From assembly GCA_021927905.1 (NCBI GenBank), contig BLLK01000062.1:1-64000 (forward strand): a DNA stretch of 64,000 nt, given 5' to 3'. The stretch comes from Chaetoceros tenuissimus. Lineage: Eukaryota; Bacillariophyta; Thalassiosirophyceae; Chaetocerotales; Chaetocerotaceae. This document shows positions 1-13,400 of the stretch, one piece after another. Each line of letters starts with the position of its first letter. The stretch's first letter is position 1. Below the pieces are notes generated by a model. The model worked only from the letters and a program-made list of their open reading frames with translations. It was not told where the DNA came from and made no database searches. The position numbers were made by a program, and so were the translations under genes.

Positions 1-460
1 ATAAAGAGATCCTCTATGTCCAACTACTCTAGGTTTCTGTGAGATGGTATTCATGTTTGTTGCTTGACTGGGTGTTGATGTATTAAATTTTATTTGAAAA
101 AATGTTGTGAAGAAGGAATTGAATTGAAATAGGAAGCGGAAAGACACCTTCGAGATTCGTTATTGAACCTTCTTTGCGCGAACAAATTGTCATAGATAGC
201 TCTGATTGGCCAAGAAATGCGCGAAAATAGTGCACTTTCGTTTACTAACCGTAAAGACTAGGGCTCTTGCCTCTTCATTATTCATGGCGTCTTCCGTGCT
301 CCTGAGCTTCTTGTAGTTCTTATATTTTCGGATAAGATGCACTACCTGCTTCTTGAAAATTCCAATACAGCCTTGAGTCTTTCATATAGCATAACTGGTT
401 CTGGAATTCTTCTCCGAACACGTTGTGCTACAAATTTGAAGTTAAACGCTAGCACACTGT
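1..460. other. No gene seen at the left edge
   Basis: AT-rich sequence with no supported coding region, RNA gene or repeat. Confidence 0.4.
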
Positions 461-727
461 TTATTTGATGTTACACGTAATGCTGCTTTCACCTGACGGA
501 GATCTTCTGGATTGAGCACGAAGATAGCAGCGAATCGCATGAAAAAAAGATGGTTTAAAATCATGATGCTTGGGAACCTTTATTCGATCCATGACATGAA
601 ACGCATCTCCTAATACTCGAGGAGGAGTCAGGGCTACTTCTTCGACTTGATGAGTATTTTGCTGTTGAACAGCTCCATCGTTGCTATCAGTCAACCGTTG
701 AGGAGCGAAATAGTTTCGTATATTCAT
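461..727 (-). CDS. Short fragment, possibly from a multicopy transposase-like family
   Basis: An 88-codon frame opens with a true ATG and contains a block reading LGDAFHVMDRIKVPKHHDF. The spacing of D, FH, MDR and HHDF recalls a large multicopy protein family in diatoms and fungi that I associate with transposon-derived genes; that link is from memory and weak. After about residue 65 the sequence turns low-complexity and stops, so this is either a first exon or a decayed remnant. No partner exon was found nearby. Confidence 0.3.
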   Translation of the reverse strand: MNIRNYFAPQRLTDSNDGAVQQQNTHQVEEVALTPPRVLGDAFHVMDRIKVPKHHDFKPSFFHAIRCYLRAQSRRSPSGESSITCNIK

Positions 728-1461
728 TATCAGTGTTTGTACGTTTGTAGAGAGGGATTACATTCAATTGAAATATATGTGCATGAATGAATGTATGAAA
801 TAAATGTATCGCGGCGAGTACAATAATGAGAGGTAGTACTACGTACGTACTTGCTGGTGTGTTAGGTCAAGGGTTATAGGTGTTTTATTTTTTACGGAGA
901 ATCCAAAATTCTATTAGAGTCAACATTAGAGTCAAAATAACGCGTGGAGCTCCTAACTGTGGTTGACTCTAAAGGGACTTCTGGACTCTAATGTCAATTT
1001 TGAGTAAAAATGGGTCGAACCGGCCTCTAAGTGCCCCGCGTAAAATCTATTAGAGTCAAGGCAACAAATATGGCGCCCTCGCCGAAATTTGCAAGTTATG
1101 TAGTTTTTTGATTTTAGATGCGCGATCAGGACCCTCCCCCATCGCGCGGGGGTGTAATGATGGCGGTAGTGCTGAGGCGCAGGCCGTGAAACGAGAAAAA
1201 TTATTTTTGCAAAAATGATGAATCATAATTATGTCTTCTAGAGCTAGCAGAAGAATAGAATACAATTGCATACATTTATAAATTACATAATATGAATATA
1301 TTTGAGCGTAAGTTTTTATTAAATTATTTTGTACATTATAAAATCTTGACATTGAACTTATCCATTTTTTCTCTAAGATTCAGTTCAACCTCTCTTGATC
1401 ATTCTTACACACTTTGATTTTAATTCCGAAGAATATCTCCAAGTGTTAATTCCAAAAACAT
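728..1461. other. Intergenic, with a cluster of GAGTC/GACTC repeats
   Basis: No gene seen. Positions 911-1060 carry five copies of a short motif around TTAGAGTC in both orientations. The best inverted pair is 914-924 with 962-972 (11 bp exact), and a second pair is 923-933 with about 983-993. The motif at the start is repeated directly at 1048-1060. It may be a small mobile-element remnant or a regulatory cluster. Confidence 0.4.
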
Positions 1462-4400
1462 CTAGATACTAAGATAATATGAACACTCGTCTGCACAAGG
1501 GTCTCCTCTACATGCCAGACCATTCCAATCGTTAAGAGTTGATTCAACTTTAGCGGTAGTACTAAAGTCTGGTGTTATGCCTGGAGCTTCAATAGCGCAT
1601 TCATCAATCATGCATTGTCTACATGCATCGCAAACTGTACTACCTATATCCAAAGCCATATCATTTGATCTACAAACCTTAAATCCAAGAATTCCTGAAT
1701 CTGAACAATCATTACCTCTTTTTGGAAAACAAATACAGCCCCCATTCACTTCGGCAGTCAAGCAAGATTGATTTGAATTACCAATTTGCTCATTTCCCTG
1801 ACAGACATTACTAGCTCCAGATCCACTTAGAGAAGGAACTCCACCAAAAGAATCTGTCGAACACTCTTTGTTAACAGAATTATTGGAATCAACACAATTA
1901 TTCTGACTATTTGGCTCGCAACATGGATCTCCAGAAAAATCATAAAAACCGCAATTGCTAAAAAGAATTAGAAACATGAAATTGAAACCAAGATTGTTCT
2001 AAAAAACACTTACCATTGCACACAAGAAAATTGACCAAAAGTAGTTGAATTAGTATCAATGTCTTCTTGGCAATCAGAAGTAGGTGAACAACCATCACAA
2101 GGATTAGTGGACCCACATTTGCCAGGTGGAACTCCGTCGCATAAAGGATTGGGATCATCAGGAGGATTAAAAACAGGAAAACAATCTTCAACATACAAAG
2201 GGTCATTAGGATCAGTAATTGAAATATCACAATAATTCTCGAAACTAGGATTTGAAGATGGCATTGATGACTCTGATGGTACGTCTGACAAAATATCTGA
2301 TGGCATCAATGACATTGATGGGACAGATGACGGAATATCTGATGGCATCAATGAAATTGATGGTGCATCTGACGGAATATCTGATGGCATCGATGACGGA
2401 AGCAAACTTGGTTGATCAGATGGTACGTCTGACGGAATATCTGATGGCATCAATGAAACTGATGGCATCGATGACGGAAGCAAACTTGGTTGATCAGATG
2501 GTACGTCTGACGGAATATCTGATGGCATCGATGACGGAAGCAAACTTGGTTGATCAGATGGTACGTCTGACGGAATATCTGATGGCATCGATGACGGAAG
2601 CAAACTTGGTTGATCAGATGGTACGTCTGACGGAATATCTGATGGCATCGATGACGGAAGTGAAGATGGTTGATCAGATGGTACGTCTGACGGAATATCT
2701 GATGGCATCGATGACGGAAGCAAACTTGGTTGATCAGATGGTACGTCTGACGGAATATCTGATGGCATCGATGACGGAAGTGAAGATGGTTGATCAGATG
2801 GTACGTCTGACGGAATATCTGATGGCATCGATGACGGAACAGAACTTGGTTGATCAGATGGTACGTCTGACGGAATATCTGATGGCATCGATGACGGAAG
2901 TGAAGATGGTTGATCAGATGGTACGTCTGACGGAATATCTGATGGCATCGATGACGGAAGTGAAGATGGTTGATCAGAAGGTACGTCTGACGGAAAATCT
3001 GATGGCATCGATGACGGAACAGAACTTGGTTGATCAGATGGTACGTCTGACGGAATATCTGATGGCATCGATGACGGAAGCAAAGATGGTTGATCAGATG
3101 GTACGTCTGACGGAATATCTGATGGCATCGATGACGGAAGTGAAGATGGTTGATCAGATGGTACGTCTGACGGAATATCTGATGGTATCGATGACGGAAG
3201 TGAAGATGGTTGATCAGATGGTACGTCTGACGGAATATCTGATGGCATCGATGACGGAAGTGAAGATGGTTGATCAGATGGTACGTCTGACGGAATATCT
3301 GATGGCATCGATGACGGAACAGAACTTGGTTGATCAGATGGTACGTCTGACGGAATATCTGATGGCATCGATGACGGAAGTGAAGATGGTTGATCAGATG
3401 GTACGTCTGACGGAATATCTGATGGCATCGATGACGGAAGTGAAGATGGTTGATCAGATGGTACGTCTGACGGAATATCTGATGGCATCGATGACGGAAG
3501 TGAAGATGGTTGATCAGATGGTACGTCTGACGGAATATCTGATGGCATCGATGACGGAAGTGAAGATGGTTGATCAGATGGTACGTCTGACGGAATATCT
3601 GATGGCATCGATGACGGAAGCAAACTTGGTTGATCAGATGGTACGTCTGACGGAATATCTGATGGCATCGATGACGGAAGCAAACTTGGTTGATCAGATG
3701 GAATTTCGCTCGGAATATCTGATGGCATCGATGACGGAAGCAAACTTGGTTGATCAGATGGTACGTCTGACGGAATATCTGATGGCATCGATGACGGAAG
3801 CAAACTTGGTTGATCAGATGGTACGTCTGACGGAATATCGGATGGCATCGACGACGGAAGCACACTTGGTTGATCAGATGGAATATCTGAAGGAATATCG
3901 GATGGCATCGACGACGGAAGCAAACTTGGTTGATCAGATGGTACGTCTGACGGAATATCTGATGGCATCGATGACGGAAGCAAACTTGGTTGATCAGATG
4001 GTACGTCTGACGGAATATCGGATGGCATCGACGACGGAAGCAAACTTGGTTGATCCGATGGTACGTCTGAAGGAATATCGGATGGCATCGACGACGAGTG
4101 AAGATATGGTTGATCAGATGGTACGTCTGACGAAATCTGATAGCATCGATATTGGAAGCAAGCTTGGTTGAGCAGGTGGATATCGCTCGGAATATCTGAT
4201 GGCATCGATGACGGAAGCAAACTTGGTTGATCAGATGGTACGTCTGACGGAATATCTGATGGCATCGATGACGGAAGCAAACTTGGTTGATCAGATGGTA
4301 CGTCTGACGGAATATCTGATGGCATCGATGACGGAAGCAAACTTGGTTGATCAGATGGAATGTCGCTCGGAATATCTGATGGCATCGATGACGGAAGCAA

Positions 4401-7400
4401 ACTTGGTTGATCAGATGGTATGTCGCTCGGAATATCTGATGGCATCGATGACGGAAACAAACTTGGTTGATCAGATGGAATGTCTGACGGAATATCTGAT
4501 GGCATCGATGACGGAAGCAAACTTGGTTGATCAGATGGTACGTCTGACGGAATATCTGATGGCATCGATGACGGAAGCAAACTTGGTTGATCAGATGGTA
4601 CGTATGACGGAATATCTGATGGCATCGATGACGGAAGCAAACTTGGTTGATCAGATGGAATGTCTGACGGAATATCTGATGGCATCGATGACGGAAACAA
4701 ACTTGGTTGATCAGATGGTACGTCTGACGGAATATCTGATGGCATCGATGACGGAAGCAAACTTGGTTGATCAGATGGAATGTCGCTCGGAATATCTGAT
4801 GGCATCGATGACGGAAGCAAACTTGGTTGATCAGATGGAATGTCGCTCGGAATATCTGATGGCATCGATGACGGAAGCAAACTTGGTTGATCAGATGGAA
4901 TGTCGCTCGGAATATCTGATGGCATCGATGACGGAAGCAAACTTGGTTGATCAGATGGTACGTCTGACGGAATATCTGATGGCATCGATGACGGAAGCAA
5001 ACTTGGTTGATCCAGATGGAATGTCGCTCCGGAATATCTGATGGCATCGATGACGGAAGCAAACTTGTTGATCAGATGGAGTACGTCTGACGGAATATCT
5101 GATGGCATCGATGACGGAAGCAAACTTGGTTGATCAGATGGAGTACGTCTGACGGAATATCTGATGGCATCGATGATGGAAGCATAAACAATTTTGCGTC
5201 CTGACGGAATATCTGATGGCATCGATGACGGAAGCCAAACTGGTTGATCCAGATGGAATGTCGCTCGGAATATCGTGGCATCGATGACGGAAGCAAACTT
5301 GGTTGATCAGATGGAATGTCTGACGGAATATCTGATGGCATCGATGACGGAAGCAAACTTGGTTGATCAGATGGAATGTCGCTCGGAATATCTGATGGCA
5401 TCGATGACGGAAGCAAACTTGGTTGATCTGAAGGAATGTCTGACGGAATATCTGATGGCATCGATGACGGAAGCAAACTTGGTTGATCAGATGGAATGTC
5501 GCTCGGAATATCTGATGGCATCGATGACGGAAGCAAACTTGGTTGATCAGATGGAATGTCGCTAGGAATATCTGATGGCATCGATGACGGAAGCAAACTT
5601 GGTTGATCAGATGGAATGTCGCTCGGAATATCTGATGGCATCGATGACGGAAGCAAACTTGGTTGATCAGATGGTACGTCGCTCGGAATATCTGATGGCA
5701 TCGATGACGGAAGCAAACTTGGTTGATCAGATGGAATGTCTGACGGAATATCTGATGGCATCGATGACGGAAGCAAACTTGGTTGATCAGATGGAATGTC
5801 TGACGGAATATCTGATGGCATCGATGACGGAAACAAACTTGGTTGATCAGATGGTACGTCTGACGGAATATCTGATGGCATCGATGACGGAAGCAAACTT
5901 GGTTGATCAGATGGAATGTCGCTCGGAATATCTGATGGCATCGATGACGGAAGCAAACTTGGTTGTGCAGATGGAATGTCGCTCGGAATATCTGATGGCA
6001 TCGATGACGGAAGCAAACTTGGTTGAGCAGATGGTACGTCTGACGGAATATCTGATGGCATCGATGACGGAAGCAAACTTGGTTGATCAGATGGAACATC
6101 GCTCGGAATATCTGATGGCATCGATGACGGAAGCAAACTTGGTTGATCAGATGGAATGTCGCTCGGAATATCTGATGGCATCGATGACGGAAGCAAACTT
6201 GGTTGATCAGATGGAATGTCTGACGGAATATCTGATGGCATCGATGACGGAAACAAACTTGGTTGATCAGATGGTACGTCTGACGGAATATCTGATGGCA
6301 TCGATGACGGAAGCAAACTTGGTTGATCAGATGGAATGTCGCTCGGAATATCTGATGGCATCGATGACGGAAGCAAACTTGGTTGATCAGATGGTACGTC
6401 TGACGGAATATCTGATGGCATCGATGACGGAAGCAAACTTGGTGGATCAGATGGAATGTCGCTCGGAATATCTGATGGCATCGATGACGGAAGCAAACTT
6501 GGTTGATCAGATGGAATGTCGCTCGGAATATCTGATGGCATCGATGACGGAAGCAAACTTGGTTGATCAGATGGAATGTCGCTCGGAATATCTGATGGCA
6601 TCGATGACGGAAGCAAACTTGGTTGTGCAGATGGAATGTCGCTCGGAATATCTGATGGCATCGATGACGGAAGCAAACTTGGTTGAGCAGATGGTACGTC
6701 TGACGGAATATCTGATGGCATCGATGACGGAAGCAAACTTGGTTGATCAGATGGTACGTCTGACGGAATATCTGATGGCATCGATGACGGAAGCAAACTT
6801 GGTTGATCAGATGGTACGTCGCTCGGAATATCTGATGGCATCGATGACGGAAGTGAAGATGGTTGATCAGATGGAAAATCGCTCGGAATATCTGATGGCA
6901 TCGATGACGGAAGTGAAGATGGTTGATCAGATGGTACGTCTGACGGAATATCTGATGGCATCGATGACGGAAGCAAACTTGGTTGATCAGATGGTACGTC
7001 TGACGGAATATCTGATGGCATCGATGACGGAACAGAACTTGGTTGATCTGAAGGGACATCTGACGGAATATCTGATGGCATCGATGACGGAACAGAACTT
7101 GGTTGATCAGATGGTACGTCTGACGGAATATCTGATGGCATCGTGTCGATGACGGAAGCAAACTTAGTTGATCAGATGGTATGTCGCTCCGGAATATCTG
7201 ATGGCATCGATGACGGAAACTTGGTTGATCAGATGGTATGTCTGACGGAATATCTGATGGCATCGATGACGAAGCAAACTTGGTTGATCAGATGGTATGT
7301 CTGACGGAATATCTGATGGCATCGATGACAGAAACAAACTTGGTTGATCAGATGGTATGTCTGACGGAATATCTGATGGCATCGATGACGGAAGCAAACT

Positions 7401-10400
7401 TGGTTGATCAGATGGTATGTCTGACGGAATATCTGATGGCATCGATGACGGAAGCAAACTTGGTTGATCAGATGGAATGTCGGTCGGAATATCTGATGGC
7501 ATCGATGACGGAAGCAAACTTGGTTGATCAGATGGTACGTCTGACGGAATATCTGATGGCATCGATGACGGAACAGAACTTGGTTGATCTGAAGGGACAT
7601 CTGACGGAATATCTGATGGCATCGATGACGGAACAGAACTTGGTTGATCAGATGGTACGTCTGACGGAATATCTGATGGCATCGATGACGGAAGCTTGCT
7701 GGGTTGATCGGATGGAATATCTGACGGAATATCTGATGGCATCGATGACGAAGCGGAAGATGGTTGGATCAGATGTCTTGGAATATCTGATGGCATCGAT
7801 GACGGAAGCAAACTTGGTTGATCAGATGGTACGTCTGACGGAATATCTGATGGCATCGATGACGGAAGCAAACTTGGTTGATCAGATGGTACGTCGCTCG
7901 GAATATCTGATGGCATCGATGACGGAAGTGAAGATGGTTGATCAGATGGAATGTCGCTCGGAATATCTGATGGCATCGATGACGGAAGTGAAGATGGTTG
8001 ATCAGATGGTACGTCTGACGGAATATCTGATGGCATCGATGACGGAAGCAAACTTGGTTGAGCAGATGGAATGTCACTCGGAATATCTGATGGCATCGAT
8101 GACGGAAGCAAACTTGGTTGATCAGATGGTACGTCTGACGGAATATCTGATGGCATCGATGACGGAAGCAAACTTGGTTGATCAGATGGAATGTCGCTCG
8201 GAATATCTGATGGCATCGATGACGGAAGTGAAGATGGTTGATCAGATGGAATGTCGCTCGGAATATCTGATGGCATCGATGACGGAAGCAAACTTGGTTG
8301 ATCAGATGGAATGTCGCTCGGAATATCTGATGGCATCGATGACGGAAGCAAACTTGGTTGATCAGATGGTACGTCTGACGGAATATCTGATGGCATCGAT
8401 GACGGAAGTGAAGATGGTTGATCAGATGGTACGTCTGACGGAATATCTGATGGCATCGATGACGGAAGTGAAGATGGTTGATCAGATGGTACGTCTGACG
8501 GAATATCTGATGGCATCGATGACGGAAGCAAACTTGGTTGATCAGATGGTACGTCTGACGGAATATCTGATGGCATCGATGACGGAAGCAAACTTGGTTG
8601 ATCAGATGGTACGTCTGACGGAATATCTGATGGCATCGATGACGGAAGTGAAGATGGTTGATCAGATGGTACGTCTGACGGAATATCTGATGGCATCGAT
8701 GACGGAAGTGAAGATGGTTGATCAGATGGTACGTCTGACGGAATATCTGATGGCATCGATGACGGAACAGAACTTGGTTGATCAGATGGTACGTCTGACG
8801 GAATATCTGATGGCATCGATGACGGAACAGAACTTGGTTGATCAGATGGTACGTCTGACGGAATATCTGATGGCAGCGATGACGGAACAGAACTTGGTTG
8901 ATCAGATGGTACGTCTGACGGAATATCTGATGGCATCGATGACGGAACAGAACTTGGTTGATCAGATGGTACGTCTGACGGAATATCTGATGGCATCGAT
9001 GACGGAAGCAAACTTGGTTGATCAGATGGTACGTCTGATGGAATATCTGATGGCATCGATGACGGAAGTGAAGATGGTTGATCAGATGGTACGTCTGACG
9101 GAATATCTGATGGCATCGATGACGGAAGCAAACTTGGTTGATCAGGTGGTACGTCTGACGGAATATCTGATGGCATCGATGACGGAAGTGAAGATGGTTG
9201 ATCAGATGGTACGTCTGACGGAATATCTGATGGCATCGATGACGGAAGCAAACTTGGTTGATCAGATGGTACGTCTGACGGAATATCTGATGGCATCGAT
9301 GACGGAAGTGAAGATGGTTGATCAGATGGTACGTCTGACGGAATATCTGATGGCATCGATGACGGAAGCAAACTTGGTTGATCAGATGGTACGTCTGACG
9401 GAATATCTGATGGCATCGATGACGGAAGTGAAGATGGTTGATCAGATGGTACGTCTGACGGAATATCTGATGGCATCGATGACGGAAGTGAAGATGGTTG
9501 ATCAGATGGTACGTCTGACGGAATATCTGATGGCATCGATGACGGAAGTGAAGATGGTTGATCAGATGGTACGTCTGACGGAATATCTGATGGCATCGAT
9601 GACGGAACAGAACTTGGTTGATCAGATGGTACGTCTGACGGAATATCTGATGGCATCGATGACGGAAGTGAAGATGGTTGATCAGATGGTACGTCTGACG
9701 GAATATCTGATGGCATCGATGACGGAAGTGAAGATGGTTGATCAGATGGTACGTCTGACGGAATATCTGATGGCATCGATGACGGAACAGAACTTGGTTG
9801 ATCAGATGGTACGTCTGACGGAATATCTGATGGCATCGATGACGGAACAGAACTTGGTTGATCAGATGGTACGTCTGACGGAATATCTGATGGCATCGAT
9901 GACGGAAGTGAAGATGGTTGATCAGATGGTACGTCTGACGGAATATCTGATGGCATCGATGACGGAAGTGAAGATGGTTGATCAGATGGTACGTCTGACG
10001 GAATATCTGATGGCATCGATGACGGAAGTGAAGATGGTTGATCAGATGGTACGTCTGACGGAATATCTGATGGCATCGATGACGGAAGTGAAGATGGTTG
10101 ATCAGATGGTACGTCTGACGGAATATCTGATGGCATGGATGACGGAAGTGAGGATGGTTGATCAGATGGTACGTCTGACGGAATATCTGATGGCATCGAT
10201 GACGGAAGTGAAGATGGTTGATCAGACGGTACGTCTGACGGGATTCGATGGGTATCGATGAGTCGAACAGAACTTTGCTGATCAGATGGTACGTCTCGGA
10301 CGGAATATCTGATGGCATCGATGACGGAACAGGAAATCTGGTTGATCAGATGGTACGTCTGACGATATCTGATGGCATCGATGACGGAACAGAACTTGGT

Positions 10401-13400
10401 TGATCAGAGCGGTACGTCTGGACGGAATATCTGATGGCACGTGATGACGAAGTGAAGCATGGTTGATCTGATGGTACGTCTGACGGAATATCTGATGGCA
10501 CGATGACGGAAGTGAAGTATGGGTTGATCAGATGGTACGTCTGGACGGAATATTGATGGCACGATGACGAAACAGAAACTTGGTTGATCAGAAGGCACGT
10601 CTGACGGAATATCTGATGGCATTGATGACGGAAGTGAAGATGGTTGATCAGATGGTACGTCTGACGGAATATCTGATGGCATCGATGACGGAAGTGAAGA
10701 TGGTTGATCAGATGGTACGTCTGACGGAATATCGGATGGCATCGATGACGGAAGTGAAGATGGTTGATCAGATGGTACGTCTGACGGAATATCTGATGGC
10801 ATCGATGACGGAAGCAAACTTGGTTGATCAGATGGAATGTCGCTCGGAATATCTGATGGCATCGATGACGGAAGCAAACTTGGTTGTGCAGATGGAATGT
10901 CGCTCGGAATATCTGATGGCATCGATGACGGAAGCAAACTTGGTTGAGCAGATGGTACGTCTGACGGAATATCTGATGGCATCGATGACGGAAGCAAACT
11001 TGGTTGATCAGATGGAACATCGCTCGGAATATCTGATGGCATCGATGACGGAAGCAAACTTGGTTGATCAGATGGAATGTCGCTCGGAATATCTGATGGC
11101 ATCGATGACGGAAGCAAACTTGGTTGATCAGATGGAACATCGCTCGGAATATCTGATGGCATCGATGACGGAAGCAAACTTGGTTGATCAGATGGAATGT
11201 CTGACGGAATATCTGATGGCATCGATGACGGAAGCAAACTTGGTTGATCAGATGGTACGTCTGACGGAATATCTGATGGCATCGATGACGGAAGCAAACT
11301 TGGTTGAGCAGATGGAATGTCTGACGGAATATCTGATGGCATCGATGACGGAAGCAAACTTGGTTGATCAGATGGTACGTCTGACGGAATATCTGATGGC
11401 ATCGATGACGGAAGTGAAGATGGTTGATCAGATGGAACATCGCTCGGAATATCTGATGGCATCGATGACGGAAGCAAACTTGGTTGATCAGATGGTACGT
11501 CTGACGGAATATCTGATGGCATCGATAACGGAAGTGAAGATGGTTGATCAGATGGTACGTCTGACGGAATATCTGATGGCATCGATGACGGAAGCAAACT
11601 TGGTTGATCAGATGGAATGTCGCTCGGAATATCTGATGGCATCGATGACGGAAGCAAACTTGGTTGATCAGATGGAATGTCGCTCGGAATATCTGATGGC
11701 ATCGATGACGGAAGCAAACTTGGTTGATCAGATGGTACGTCTGACGGAATATCTGATGGCATCGATGACGGAAGCAAACTTGGTTGATCAGATGGAATGT
11801 CGCTCGGAATATCTGATGGCATCGATGACGGAAGCAAACTTGGTTGATCAGATGGTACGTCTGACGGAATATCTGATGGCATCGATGACGGAAGCAAACT
11901 TGGTTGATCAGATGGAATGTCGCTCGGAATATCTGATGGCATCGATGACGGAAGCAAACTTGGTTGTGCAGATGGAATGTCGCTCGGAATATCTGATGGC
12001 ATCGATGACGGAAGCAAACTTGGTTGAGCAGATGGTACGTCTGACGGAATATCTGATGGCATCGATGACGAAGCAAACTTAGTTGAGCAGATGGTACGTC
12101 TGACGGAATATCTGATGGCATCGATGACGGAAGCAAACTTGGTTGATCAGATGGAATGTCGCTCCGGAATATCTGATGGCATCGATGACCGAAGCAAACT
12201 TATAAAAAGTTGAGCAGCAGATGGTACGTCTGACGGAATATCTGATGGCATCGATGACGGAAGCAAACTTGGTTGATCCAGATGGAATGTCGCTCAAGTC
12301 ATCTGATGGCATCGATGACGGAAGCAAACTTGGTTGATCAGATGGGTACGTCTGACGGAATATCTGATGGCATCGATGACGATGACGGAAGCAAACTTGG
12401 TTGATCAGATGGTACGTATGACGGAATATCTGATGGCATCGATGACGGAAGCAAACTTGGTTGATCAGATGGAATGTCGCTCGGAATATCTGATGGCATC
12501 GATGATGGAAGCAAACTTGGTTGATCAGATGGTACGTCTGACGGAATATCTGATGGCATCGATGATGGAAGCAAACTTGGTTGATCAGATGGAATGTCGC
12601 TCGGAATATCTGATGGCATCGATGACGGAAGCAAACTTGGTTGATCAGATGGAATGTCGCTCGGAATATCTGATGGCATCGATGACGGAAGCAAACTTGG
12701 TTGTGCAGATGGAATGTCGCTCGGAATATCTGATGGCATCGATGACGGAAGCAAACTTGGTTGAGCAGATGGTACGTCTGACGGAATATCTGATGGCATC
12801 GATGACGGAAGCAAACTTGGTTGATCAGATGGAACATGTCTCGGAATATCTGATGGCATCGATGACGGAAGCAAACTTGGTTGATCAGATGGAATGTCGC
12901 TCGGAATATCTGATGGCATCGATGACGGAAGCAAACTTGGTTGATCAGATGGAATGTCTGACGGAATATCTGATGGCATCGATGACGGAAGCAAACTTGG
13001 TTGATCAGATGGAATGTCGCTCGGAATATCTGATGGTTCATTTGATGGTAATGTAGAAGGTTGTTGAGAAGGCATCGATGAAGGCTGACTCGAAGGCATT
13101 GAACTTGGTACACTTGAAGGTACTTCTGTGAAATGTTCAATACTAGTGACTACCAAACCATCGATACCAGTATCTGTTTCCAAAGTTGCTGAGATTTCTT
13201 CAATTTTTGCTTCCATGTTATTTGTAACTTCTAGTGGGTCAGGCATGGTACCTGTTTCGTCATTCTGAACAATAAAATCTACAGATACAATACTTTGTAA
13301 AATATTACCAGTATCCTCTAGAAATCTTCTAGTTCCTTCGCATGGTTTGCAATCCTCCGTTTGACTTTGAACCGTAATACCTACACTATCGTCGTCATAT

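Noticed and set aside
2381-13040. CRISPR array
   Set aside because: Units are uniform 60-bp coding repeats without distinct spacers, in a eukaryotic gene.
2252-13056. Very long plus-strand frames of the MASMTEANLVDQMVRLTEYL type
   Set aside because: They are the antisense reading of the 60-bp array. The coding strand is shown by the signal peptide, Cys domains, introns and linkers of the minus-strand gene.
2450-13140. Minus-strand frames of the RHRCHQIFRQTYHLINQVCF type
   Set aside because: Alternative frame of the same units, open only because the unit lacks stops there; it has no plausible start or end of its own.
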